From positions 1-22,318 of the IMG/VR virus record IMGVR_UViG_3300029448_000488: DNA of 22,318 bases. One strand, written 5' to 3'. The notes beneath the pieces were generated by a model that had not been told where the DNA came from, ran no database searches, and saw only the letters and a program-made list of their open reading frames with translations. The DNA is from a virus. A program made the translations under genes and the position numbers. Shown piece by piece: positions 5,096 through 11,932 of the stretch. Numbering within the stretch: position 1 is the first letter of the stretch; each line of letters opens with the position of its first letter.

Positions 5096-5130
5096 ATATA
5101 CGATATATTACATGGGACTGTAGGACACCT

Positions 5131-5174
5131 TTACACGAACACACACACCCCACACCCCACAAACAACCCACACC
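5131..5174. repeat. CA-rich low-complexity tract
   Basis: On the plus strand the stretch consists almost only of A and C (CACACACC, CCCCAC and similar units). The minus strand is correspondingly G/T-rich with three runs of three or more G, and two further G runs lie in 5065-5078. Such strand-biased tracts occur at phage packaging sites, origins or G-quadruplex-forming sites. Confidence 0.6.
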
Positions 5175-5181
5175 TTTTCCT

Positions 5182-5209
5182 TTGCTAGACCTCCTTTTCA
5201 AAATAATAT
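5182..5209 (+). promoter_or_regulatory. Candidate rightward promoter for the packaging/head genes
   Basis: TTGCTA (5182-5187), a 16-nt spacer and TAATAT (5204-5209) lie 19 nt before the gene at 5229. Each box matches four of six consensus bases and there is no extended -10 TG, so this is weaker than the three TGA-TATAT promoters. Its place at the head of a long rightward gene run is the main support. Confidence 0.35.
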
Positions 5210-5228
5210 TTTACTATATGTAGTAGGT

Positions 5229-5417
5229 ATGGATGAGTTTGATACTAAAGATATTAAATCAGTCGTTTACATTGATCCTAAAACAAACAATGTGGTGATT
5301 AAGATTACAGGTTTACCTAATGAAATGACCTCTATGATGTATATGGATTGGGTCATGGCAAGTCTTGGTTTTGAATATAATCCAGATAACAACTACGTTA
5401 CAGACACTGTTCACTAA
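5229..5417 (+). CDS. Small protein preceding terminase large subunit
   Basis: This 62-residue acidic protein begins MDEFDTKDIKSVVYIDPKTN. It continues 'VVIKITGLPNEMTSMMYMDW', a strand-strand-helix pattern, and ends in an Asp/Asn-rich tail. It resembles small proteins placed directly before terL in marine podoviruses. The function is unknown to me. Its TAA overlaps the terL ATG by one base (TAATG), which implies coupled translation and perhaps matched stoichiometry with the motor. AGTAGG lies just before the ATG. Confidence 0.65.
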   Translation: MDEFDTKDIKSVVYIDPKTNNVVIKITGLPNEMTSMMYMDWVMASLGFEYNPDNNYVTDTVH

Positions 5418-6688
5418 TGGAAGCTAAAATAGAATACACCCCTAGAAAATTTCAAAAGTATATACACTATCGTATCAATCAATATCGTTGGTCAGTGCTA
5501 GTTTGCCATAGAAGGTTTGGCAAAACCGTCTGTATGATTAATCATTTGATACGATCTGCAATGACGAGCAAACTCAAGAACCCTAGATTTGCTTATATTG
5601 CTCCAACCTTTAAACAAGCCAAATCTATTGCTTGGGATTACATGAAACAGTTTACCCAAAAGATACAAGGTACAAGATTTAACGAAACAGAACTTAGAGT
5701 AGATTTACCCAATGGTGCTAGAATTACCTTACTAGGTTCAGAGAACTGCGATGGATTAAGGGGTATTTATCTTGATGGTTGTGTGATTGATGAATATGCC
5801 AACGTCAATGAACGATTGTTTCCAGAGATTATTAGACCTGCACTCTCAGATAGAAAAGGTTACTGCGTATTTATTGGAACACCTCAAGGAATGAATAATA
5901 ACTTCTATGAGCTTTATCTTCATGCACAATCCGCAGACGATTGGTTTCATTACAAAGCCAGAGCCTCAGATACGAAGATTGTAGATCAAGAAGAGTTAGA
6001 TGCTGCACAAGCCATTATGGGTGAAAATAAGTTTAAGCAAGAGTTTGAATGTGAGTGGACGGCAAACATTGAAGGTGCAATTTATGGCAAGACCATAGCA
6101 GATATGGAGAACAGCAGACAAATTACTCGTGTGCCTTATGATCCTTCCTTGCCTGTCTATACCGCTTGGGACTTAGGGGTCTCAGATCACACGGCGATTA
6201 TCTTTTGGCAGCAACTAGGCAGATCCATTAATATTATAGATTACATTGAAGAACGAGGTCAGGGTTTACCTTTCTTTGTTCAGCTGATTAAAGAAAAAGA
6301 TTATGTCTATGCAGATCATTATGCACCCCATGATATTGAAGTGACTGACTTTGGTAATGGTAAGACCCGTAGAGAGGTCGCTTATCAATTAGGGGTGAGG
6401 TTCAAAGTCGTTCCAAAATTACCCCTAGAAGATGGAATACACGCAACCAGTATGTTGTTGCCAAGAGTTTGGATTGATGTAGATCATTGCAAAAAACTCA
6501 TAGATGCGTTAAGACATTATCACAGAAAGTACATAGACAAGAACAGGATGTTCAGATCTAAACCTGTACACGATTGGAGTAGTCATGCTTGTGATGCTAT
6601 GAGGTATCTTGCAGTTGGACTACAAGAACTTAATACTAGACAAACTGCACCACAAAGTGTAGCAGATAATGAATACAGGATTATATAA
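5417..6688 (+). CDS. terL: Terminase large subunit (packaging ATPase/nuclease)
   Basis: This 423-residue motor cuts concatemeric DNA and pumps it through the portal. The N-terminal ATPase has Walker A CHRRFGKT (30-37), Walker B GCVIDEYAN (121-129, Asp125-Glu126) and the coupling motif IGTPQG (153-158). The C-terminal RNase H-like nuclease has AWDLGVSDHTAIIF (250-263, Asp252), a middle acidic position in YADHYAPHD (298-306) and HDWSSHACDAMRY (385-397, Asp393). Length and motif order are those of a complete podovirus TerL. It starts by TAATG overlap with the small gene before it. The small subunit is unusually distant (ends at 2596). Confidence 0.95.
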   Translation: MEAKIEYTPRKFQKYIHYRINQYRWSVLVCHRRFGKTVCMINHLIRSAMTSKLKNPRFAYIAPTFKQAKSIAWDYMKQFTQKIQGTRFNETELRVDLPNGARITLLGSENCDGLRGIYLDGCVIDEYANVNERLFPEIIRPALSDRKGYCVFIGTPQGMNNNFYELYLHAQSADDWFHYKARASDTKIVDQEELDAAQAIMGENKFKQEFECEWTANIEGAIYGKTIADMENSRQITRVPYDPSLPVYTAWDLGVSDHTAIIFWQQLGRSINIIDYIEERGQGLPFFVQLIKEKDYVYADHYAPHDIEVTDFGNGKTRREVAYQLGVRFKVVPKLPLEDGIHATSMLLPRVWIDVDHCKKLIDALRHYHRKYIDKNRMFRSKPVHDWSSHACDAMRYLAVGLQELNTRQTAPQSVADNEYRII

Positions 6689-6691
6689 ATT

Positions 6692-6913
6692 ATGGGATCA
6701 ATTTTTTCGCCAAAAATGCCAGCATTACCTCCAGTGCAACCCGCACCTGAACCGCCATCTGCGGAATTATCAGCTGAAGAAAAAGAACAGATTAGACAAG
6801 ATCAATTAAGAAGAGATCGTAAAAGAACAGGCAGACGTTCTACAATATTAACTGGACCAATGGGTGTTGAAGAAGAAGCAGAGATTGGTAAGAAAACTTT
6901 ATTAGGAGAATAG
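6692..6913 (+). CDS. Small Pro-rich virion-region protein, first of tandem pair
   Basis: This 73-residue protein has a Pro-rich N-terminus (MPALPPVQPAPEPP), a charged helix (EEKEQIRQDQLRRDRKRTG) and the ending 'RRSTILTGPMGV...GKKTLLGE'. The ending '(R)xSTILTgp.Gv.....lg+ktLLG' is common in small proteins encoded between terL and portal in podoviruses. The exact role is not known. It is homologous to the next gene (shared ILTGP, GV and LLG ends). No clear Shine-Dalgarno is seen. AGGA lies 12 nt before the ATG. Confidence 0.7.
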   Translation: MGSIFSPKMPALPPVQPAPEPPSAELSAEEKEQIRQDQLRRDRKRTGRRSTILTGPMGVEEEAEIGKKTLLGE

Positions 6914-6914
6914 T

Positions 6915-7139
6915 ATGGGAGGCGTAATCAGAAAACCATCACCCCCTGCTCCACCTCCACCACAACCTGTGACAGCTCCAACAGAAGCAGAAGTTTCACA
7001 ATCTACTGCAACATCTATGGATGGTTATGACAGCAGAAAAACAAAACGTAGAGGAAGATCTGCAACGATACTAACTGGACCTGCGGGTGTACAAGAAGAA
7101 ACAGCAACACTTGGTAGAAGAAGTTTATTAGGACAATAA
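6915..7139 (+). CDS. Small Pro-rich virion-region protein, second of tandem pair
   Basis: This 74-residue protein has a Pro-rich start (KPSPPAPPPPQP), a Lys/Arg-rich centre and the C-terminal 'GRSATILTGPAGVQEE' followed by 'LGRRSLLGQ'. It aligns along its second half with the preceding protein, so the pair arose by tandem duplication. AGGAGAATAGT gives a good start at ATG 6915. Its stop overlaps the portal ATG (TAATG), which suggests it is translated with the portal. It may be a head or portal accessory protein. Confidence 0.7.
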   Translation: MGGVIRKPSPPAPPPPQPVTAPTEAEVSQSTATSMDGYDSRKTKRRGRSATILTGPAGVQEETATLGRRSLLGQ

Positions 7140-8758
7140 TGGCAAAGACAGATTTAACAAAAGCATTGATGAAACGATTTGATCGTTTGTCATCACAAAG
7201 ACAAAACTGGGAAACGCATTGGCAAGAAGTAGCAGACTACATGATGCCAAGAAAAGCAGATGTTACTAAAACAAGATCAAGAGGTGATAAAAGAACAGAA
7301 CTTATCTTTGATAGTTCTCCTTTACAAGCAGTAGAATTATTATCAGCATCATTACATGGTATGCTAACAAACCCATCTACACCTTGGTTCTCTTTAAGAT
7401 TTAAAGAAGAGGATATGGATTTTGAAGATGAAGCAAAAGAATGGTTAGAGTCTGCAACAGATACAATGTACACCGCATTCAATCGTTCTAACTTTCAACA
7501 AGAGATCTTTGAACTTTATCACGATCTGATTACTTTTGGTACAGCTGCAATGTTTGTTGAAGAAGATGAAGATGATATTTTAAAATTTTCTACAAGGCAC
7601 ATTAATGAAATTTACATTGCAGAAAACGACAAAGGTAAAATAGATACCATATTTAGAAAGTTTAAATTATCTGCAAGAGCTGCAATACAAAAGTTTGGAA
7701 CATCTCCAGAGTTTGAAGTGATTGCAAAAAAAGATCCATATGAAGAAGTAGAAATTATTCACGCAGTATATCCAAGAGCAGACTTTGATCCAGTTAAACA
7801 AGATCAAAAAAATATGCCATTTGAATCTGTATACATGAGTGAAAAAGGTGAAGAGCTATCGGTATCAGGTTACAGAGAGTTTCCATTTGTTGTACCAAGA
7901 TATTTAAAAGCATCACATGAAATTTACGGAAGATCACCAGCGATGACTGCTTTACCTGATGTGAAGATGTTAAATGAAATGTCTAAGACGACAATTAAAG
8001 CAGCACAGAAACAAGTAGATCCCCCTTTACTTGTGCCTGACGATGGTTTCTTACTCCCTGTTAGAACTGTCCCTGGTGGTTTAAATTTTTATAGATCAGG
8101 AACACGAGATAGAATTGAACCTTTAAACATTGGTGCAAACAATCCATTAGGATTGAACATGGAAGAGCAAAGAAGAAACTCAATTAGAAATAGTTTCTAT
8201 GTTAATCAACTGATGATGCAACAAGGTCCACAAATGACAGCAACAGAAGTGATTCAAAGAAATGAAGAGAAGATGAGATTATTAGGACCAGTGTTAGGAA
8301 GATTACAATCAGAATTACTTAAACCATTAATTGATAGAGCGTTTAATATTCTCTTGAGAAAAAATATGTTTAGACCTGCACCAGAATTTTTAGCAGGTAA
8401 AGATGTAGAGATTGAATATGTATCACCACTAGCTAAAGCTCAAAAGTCTACTGAGTTACAATCTATTATGCGTGGTATAGAAATTATGGGATCACTTGCA
8501 AATGTTGCACCTGTGTTTGATTATGTAAACTTTGATAAGTTAGTAAAACATTTACTAGATATTGTCGGTGTTCCACAAAAAGTGTTAAAACCACAATCAC
8601 AAGTGAATGCAGAAAGACAACAAAAAGAACAACAACAACAGCAGATGCAAGATATGCAGACACTTCAACAAGTTGCAGAAGCTGGAGGAAAGGTAGCACC
8701 ACTTGCTAAAGCATTACCCGAAGAAGCAAAGGCTCTAGCAAACGCTGAAATTGAATAG
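7139..8758 (+). CDS. Portal (head-tail connector) protein
   Basis: This 539-residue protein forms the ring at the capsid vertex through which DNA is packaged and to which the tail attaches. The N-terminus (LMKRFDRLSSQRQNWETHW, then 'ADYMMPRK') and 'FDSSPLQAVELLSASLHGML' are typical of the T7 gp8-like head-tail connector family (Head-tail_con). Further hallmarks are 'PFVVPRYLK', 'YGRSPAM.ALPDVKMLNEM' and 'QGPQMTATEVIQR.EE'. The C-terminal 50 residues are Gln-rich (QQKEQQQQQMQDMQ). The length is as expected. It starts with a TAATG overlap and AGGA before the ATG. Confidence 0.92.
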   Translation: MAKTDLTKALMKRFDRLSSQRQNWETHWQEVADYMMPRKADVTKTRSRGDKRTELIFDSSPLQAVELLSASLHGMLTNPSTPWFSLRFKEEDMDFEDEAKEWLESATDTMYTAFNRSNFQQEIFELYHDLITFGTAAMFVEEDEDDILKFSTRHINEIYIAENDKGKIDTIFRKFKLSARAAIQKFGTSPEFEVIAKKDPYEEVEIIHAVYPRADFDPVKQDQKNMPFESVYMSEKGEELSVSGYREFPFVVPRYLKASHEIYGRSPAMTALPDVKMLNEMSKTTIKAAQKQVDPPLLVPDDGFLLPVRTVPGGLNFYRSGTRDRIEPLNIGANNPLGLNMEEQRRNSIRNSFYVNQLMMQQGPQMTATEVIQRNEEKMRLLGPVLGRLQSELLKPLIDRAFNILLRKNMFRPAPEFLAGKDVEIEYVSPLAKAQKSTELQSIMRGIEIMGSLANVAPVFDYVNFDKLVKHLLDIVGVPQKVLKPQSQVNAERQQKEQQQQQMQDMQTLQQVAEAGGKVAPLAKALPEEAKALANAEIE

Positions 8759-8994
8759 TGATAAAAGAAATAAAAAAACTCAAAGAAGTTTATAAAATAG
8801 TTTTTGGATCAGACCAAGGCAAGTTTGTCATGGATGATTTAGAAAAGCGATGTCACTTTATGTCTACCACCAATGTAAAAGGTGATAGCCACGAAAGTGC
8901 ATATATGGAAGGACAACGCAGCGTTCTTCTATTTATTAAATCAATGCTGCAAAAGGAAAACGAAAATGTCAAACGAACAGATAACGGAGAGTAA
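8758..8994 (+). CDS. Bbp19-like phage protein
   Basis: This 78-residue protein has 'VYKIVFGSDQGKFVMDDLEK' near the N-terminus, then a Cys-His-Phe, and finally 'HESAYMEGQRSVLLFI'. This 'F..vF.s..G..vl.dL...c.f......E.a..eGqR.vll.I' pattern matches the Bbp19-like domain named from BPP-1. It is usually encoded between portal and scaffold, as here. Its molecular role is not established. The GTG start at 8758 overlaps the portal stop (TAGTG) and has no own Shine-Dalgarno, so it depends on coupling. Its end overlaps the scaffold gene by 29 nt. Confidence 0.75.
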   Translation: MIKEIKKLKEVYKIVFGSDQGKFVMDDLEKRCHFMSTTNVKGDSHESAYMEGQRSVLLFIKSMLQKENENVKRTDNGE

Positions 8995-9847
8995 CACTCC
9001 GCCTGTAGAGACACCAACACAACCCGAAACATCTACAGAAACAAATCAAACCACTGTATCATCAACAACTGATAGTACAGTACAAACAGCTAAATCTTGG
9101 AAAGATATCATCAGTGAAGAGTTTAGAAACGATCCAAACATTTCTAAGTTCACAGAGATTGATGCGTTAGCAAAGTCATACATCAATGCAACACGCATGA
9201 TTGGTCAAGATAAAGTTGCTGTCCCTAATAATAATTCTACTGAAGATCAGTGGAATGAAGTCTATGATAAACTTGGACGACCTGAAACGCCTGACAAGTA
9301 TAAGCTAGATTTTAAATCAGAAGTTGCTCCTGTAGATGATAATGCAATTAAAGCATTTGCAGATGTGGCTCACAAAACAGGTTTGAATGAAAGACAAGCT
9401 CAAGCGATCTTGGATTTTTATAAATCAAACTCAGAACAATCTTTGCAACAAGCACAAGTAGATACTGAAACTGCACAAGCTCAAGCTCAACAGCAGTTGA
9501 GACAAGAGTGGGGAAAACAATACGATGAGAACATTAAGAAAGCTGCATCTATTGCGAATGCAAATATGTCTGCTGAAGTGTTAGATATGCAAATGAAAGA
9601 TGGCACAAGACTTGGAGATCATCCAGATGTCATTAAAGGATTTGCTAAGATTGCTGGAATGTTATCTGAGGATAAAATGGTAACAACTGAAAGTGAAAAC
9701 GTCAATCAAGGTAGAGATCTTGAACAAGAAATCTCTAGGATTATGAATGATCCACAAAGTCCATATTGGAATAAAGGTCATCCAGAACACGCTAAAATCG
9801 TACAGCAAGTCTTTACGATGAGAGAGATGATGAATGGCGGAAAATAA
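8966..9847 (+). CDS. Scaffolding / capsid assembly protein
   Basis: This 293-residue acidic protein guides capsid assembly and would be absent from mature virions. After a Thr/Pro/Glu-rich leader (2-45) comes 'SWKDIISEEFRNDPNISKF' with 'ALAKSYINA', then 'LGRPETPDKYKLDF', a central helix rich in Gln/Ala (AQAQAQQQLRQEW) and a charged C-terminus. 'LA.syi.a....G..kv.vP' and 'lGRPe.p.dYkl' are typical for podovirus scaffold proteins. I chose ATG 8966 because AAAAGGAAAACGAAA precedes it. The frame extends upstream, but that part overlaps the Bbp19-like gene. Confidence 0.85.
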   Translation: MSNEQITESNTPPVETPTQPETSTETNQTTVSSTTDSTVQTAKSWKDIISEEFRNDPNISKFTEIDALAKSYINATRMIGQDKVAVPNNNSTEDQWNEVYDKLGRPETPDKYKLDFKSEVAPVDDNAIKAFADVAHKTGLNERQAQAILDFYKSNSEQSLQQAQVDTETAQAQAQQQLRQEWGKQYDENIKKAASIANANMSAEVLDMQMKDGTRLGDHPDVIKGFAKIAGMLSEDKMVTTESENVNQGRDLEQEISRIMNDPQSPYWNKGHPEHAKIVQQVFTMREMMNGGK

Positions 9848-10007
9848 TCTAACAGATAGAGAACTTAGGTTAGAAGTCTTACGATTGGTGAAGGAGTGCG
9901 GAACTGAGTATCAGAAACAAAACCCCTTGCCAATCGCTGACGAATACGTTAAGTGGGTTAATAGTAAGACAATTCGTAAAAAGAACCTTACTGACAAGAA
10001 GGAATAG
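9834..10007 (+). CDS. 57-residue protein between scaffold and capsid
   Basis: Reading from ATG 9834 (overlapping the scaffold stop by 14 nt) gives 57 residues. They begin MAENNLTDRELRLEVLRLVK, contain 'LPIADEYVKWVN' and end in a Lys-rich tail. The helix-turn-helix-size fold 'LR..vL.lv......i.......i...y..w' resembles small proteins in the same place in marine podoviruses. No function is known to me. There is no AGGA right before the ATG, so the protein is probably made by coupling to the scaffold. Confidence 0.6.
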   Translation: MAENNLTDRELRLEVLRLVKECGTEYQKQNPLPIADEYVKWVNSKTIRKKNLTDKKE

Positions 10008-10012
10008 ACTCT

Positions 10013-10069
10013 GGTCTAACAGACCTTAAATGCAAGAGATGCCTATCAATTCTGATGGAGAACCTCTCT
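10013..10069 (+). promoter_or_regulatory. Structured leader before the capsid gene
   Basis: Two possible RNA hairpins lie in the 103-nt gap before the capsid gene: GGTCT-AAC-AGACC (10013-10025) and AGAGA (10035-10039) with TCTCT (10065-10069), inside which TTCT (10050-10053) pairs with AGAA (10059-10062). The second is followed by GTTTTGTT. It could be a weak attenuator, an RNA processing site or a stability element for the highly expressed capsid message. No clear promoter is seen. Confidence 0.4.
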
Positions 10070-10110
10070 GTTTTGTTCAACTAAACTATAACAAATAAGG
10101 AGAGACAAAT

Positions 10111-10974
10111 ATGTCTACACAAGTAACAACAGCTTTTGTACAGCAGTATTCTGCTAACATACAAATGCTATCTCAACAAATGGGATCGTTGTTAAGAGAC
10201 AAAGTTCGTCTTGAATCAGTCGTTGGAAAGAATGCGTTCTTTGACCAAGTTGGTTCTGTAACTGCTCAAAAAAGAACGAGCAGACACGGAGACACTCCAC
10301 AAATTGATACTCCTCACGAGAGAAGAAGAGTTTCATTGGTGGACTATGAGTTCGCAGACTTAATTGACGATCAAGACAAGGTAAGACTCTTAATTGATCC
10401 AACTTCATCTTATGCTCAAGCAGCAGCTTACGCTATGGGTAGAGCAATGGATGATGAAATCATAACTGCAGCATTAGGCACAGCACAAACTGGCGAAACT
10501 GGAAGTACAGCAACAGCTTTACCTTCAGGTCAAAAGTTAGGTACTGCTGATACTGATGGTTTAACAATCGCAAAACTAAGATCAGCAAAAGAAATCTTAG
10601 ATGCAGCGTCTGTTGATCCTTCAATCACTAGACACATCATTGTGTCGCCTAAGCAGATTACTGATTTATTAGGTACAACAGAAGTGACTTCAAGTGACTT
10701 CAATACAGTAAAAGCATTAGCTTCAGGTGATGTAAATCAATTCTTAGGCTTTAATTTTATTGTATCAAACAGATTGAATGCTACTGGTTCTAAAAGACAG
10801 TGTATCGCTTACGCTCAAGATGGTTTAGCTATCGGTGTAGGAAAAGATGTAACAGCAAGAATAGATGAGAGAGCTGACAAAGGTTATGCGACTCAAGTTT
10901 ATTACTGTGCATCATTCGGTGCGACTAGAATGGAAGAAGCTAAAGTAGTTGAAATCCAAGCAACCGAATCATAA
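10111..10974 (+). CDS. Major capsid protein
   Basis: This 287-residue shell protein directly follows the scaffold. The N-terminus (MSTQVTTAFVQQYSANIQML, then 'LLRDKVRLESVVGK') leads into 'RHGDTPQIDTPHERRRVSLVDYE' and 'DLIDDQDKVRLLIDP'. 'YAQAAAYAMGRAMDDEIITA' is the long spine helix of the HK97-type fold. 'LRSAKEILDAASVDP' and 'GFNFIVSNRL' match Bbp17-like phage capsid proteins. AAGGAGAGACAAAT precedes the ATG. It is a perfect Shine-Dalgarno, consistent with high expression. Confidence 0.9.
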   Translation: MSTQVTTAFVQQYSANIQMLSQQMGSLLRDKVRLESVVGKNAFFDQVGSVTAQKRTSRHGDTPQIDTPHERRRVSLVDYEFADLIDDQDKVRLLIDPTSSYAQAAAYAMGRAMDDEIITAALGTAQTGETGSTATALPSGQKLGTADTDGLTIAKLRSAKEILDAASVDPSITRHIIVSPKQITDLLGTTEVTSSDFNTVKALASGDVNQFLGFNFIVSNRLNATGSKRQCIAYAQDGLAIGVGKDVTARIDERADKGYATQVYYCASFGATRMEEAKVVEIQATES

Positions 10975-10992
10975 TAGGAGGAGATAAAAATT

Positions 10993-11472
10993 ATGACTAC
11001 TAAAAATTCAACATTAGTATCTAACTTTGAAGCATCTCCACAGGTTGCAAACGAAGCTAGTAACTTACACGGAGTTGTAAGGGTAGCACAAGGTACTATC
11101 GCATTAGCGGCAGGTGATTCTACAGACAACGATGTTGTTATGTTAGCACCTATCCCATCTAACGCTACAGTAACTCAGCTATTTATTGGCTCGGACAACT
11201 TAGGTGGTTCATGCACATTCAACGTTGGTATCTACTCAACTGATGGAACAGTAAAAGATGAAGATGTCTTTGCTACTTCTGTTGCAGATGCAGCTGGAAT
11301 GGCAGACGTTAGATTCGAAGAAGCTAACATCAACACTGCTGGTCAAAAGATGTACGAATTAGCTGGTGACAGTGAGGACTCTGGTGGGTTCTACTATGTT
11401 GCTGCTACTTTCAATGCAACTGGTGGTACAGCTGGTGACATGAGTTTTAACGTTCAATACGTTGTAAACTAA
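10993..11472 (+). CDS. Capsid-associated (cement/Bbp16-position) protein
   Basis: This 159-residue protein follows the capsid gene with its own AGGAGGAG site. It is beta-rich and without a membrane segment: 'ALAAGDSTDNDVVMLAPIPSN', 'TQLFIGSDNLGG' and 'FYYVAATFNA'. The place and Gly/Ala/Asp-rich composition fit the BPP-1 Bbp16-type capsid decoration proteins, which clamp the lattice. Sequence identity to that family cannot be judged by eye, so the role is from position and composition. Confidence 0.65.
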   Translation: MTTKNSTLVSNFEASPQVANEASNLHGVVRVAQGTIALAAGDSTDNDVVMLAPIPSNATVTQLFIGSDNLGGSCTFNVGIYSTDGTVKDEDVFATSVADAAGMADVRFEEANINTAGQKMYELAGDSEDSGGFYYVAATFNATGGTAGDMSFNVQYVVN

Positions 11473-11485
11473 TCACAATAATTAT

Positions 11486-11505
11486 GGGGGGTGGTAACAC
11501 CCCCC
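11486..11505 (+). promoter_or_regulatory. Very stable GUAA-loop hairpin between capsid and tail genes
   Basis: GGGGGGTG (11486-11493), loop GTAA (11494-11497) and CACCCCCC (11498-11505) form an 8-bp G-C-rich stem closed by a GNRA-type tetraloop. It starts 13 nt after the stop of the preceding gene and ends 6 nt before the ATG at 11512. There is no run of T after it, so it may act as a partial attenuator, a 3' stabiliser of the capsid message or a brake on translation of the next gene. Confidence 0.75.
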
Positions 11506-11511
11506 TGATTT

Positions 11512-11721
11512 ATGCAAAAACTTAAAGAACTCAAAACAATACTTCATTATAAAAAAGGCGATTACGTCTATAGATTTATCTTGGTAGATAGATTTAAACA
11601 TACATCCAAAGCACATTATGGTTGGAATCCAGATCAAGGAATGACCGAAGAAGAGATTTGGCAAATGTCTACACCTAGAAAGATTAGGCGTAAATATATT
11701 ATCAAAGATGACAAAAAATGA
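11512..11721 (+). CDS. Small basic protein, first of a second tandem pair
   Basis: This 69-residue protein begins MQKLKELKTILHYKKGDYVY, contains 'RFILVDRFKHTSK' and the segment 'PDQGMTEEEIW', and ends in basic residues. It shares the order '..VYR(F/Y).LV..', 'QG(M/L)T.(E/Q)EI(W/Y)' and an (I/L)-rich end with the next gene, which suggests tandem duplication. No ribosome site lies before ATG 11512, because the 20 nt upstream are the GUAA-loop hairpin. Its place between capsid-associated and tail tubular genes suggests a small structural or assembly protein. No family is named. Confidence 0.6.
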   Translation: MQKLKELKTILHYKKGDYVYRFILVDRFKHTSKAHYGWNPDQGMTEEEIWQMSTPRKIRRKYIIKDDKK

Positions 11722-11932
11722 TTTTGATCCTCGTAATTTAGGACAATACAAAGAACCTAAGAAGTTATTGCATTTTCAATGGCAAGACGATACTAGAGTA
11801 TATAGATATGCTTTGGTTGAAATTATTTCAGAAAAAGATATTGATGGAAGATCAAAGCAAAAGAAAGACGAACAAGGTCTAACGCAACAGGAGATTTATA
11901 ATAAATATGGCATCAGTAGTAGATATTTGTAA
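11708..11932 (+). CDS. Small protein, second of the tandem pair
   Basis: This 74-residue protein begins MTKNDFDPRNLGQYKEPKKL, contains 'VYRYALVEIISEKDID' and 'QGLTQQEIYNKYGISS'. It overlaps the previous gene by 14 nt and the tail tubular A gene by 26 nt. It is related to the previous protein by the VYR-x-x-LV and QG-x-T-x-x-EI motifs. The role is unknown. A tail or connector accessory protein is possible from the position. Confidence 0.6.
   Translation: MTKNDFDPRNLGQYKEPKKLLHFQWQDDTRVYRYALVEIISEKDIDGRSKQKKDEQGLTQQEIYNKYGISSRYL

Larger units (their letters stand above)
4861..5228. other. Gene-free control region between the leftward cassette and terL
   Basis: No open frame with a ribosome site is seen on either strand in these 368 bp. 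The region holds, in order: a possible folded segment (GTTGCT 4892-4897 pairing with AGCAAC 4939-4944), two inverted repeats (4979-5003 and 5057-5095), a pair of direct CGATATAT copies (5092-5099 and 5101-5108), a CA-rich tract (5131-5174) and a candidate rightward promoter (5182-5209). It is the divergence point of two transcription directions next to the packaging genes. An origin, packaging site or operator region are possible roles, but none is shown by sequence alone. Confidence 0.6.

Noticed and set aside
7237-7482. 81-residue minus-strand frame inside the portal gene
   Set aside because: It is antisense to conserved portal coding sequence and rich in Ser/Val by complementarity.
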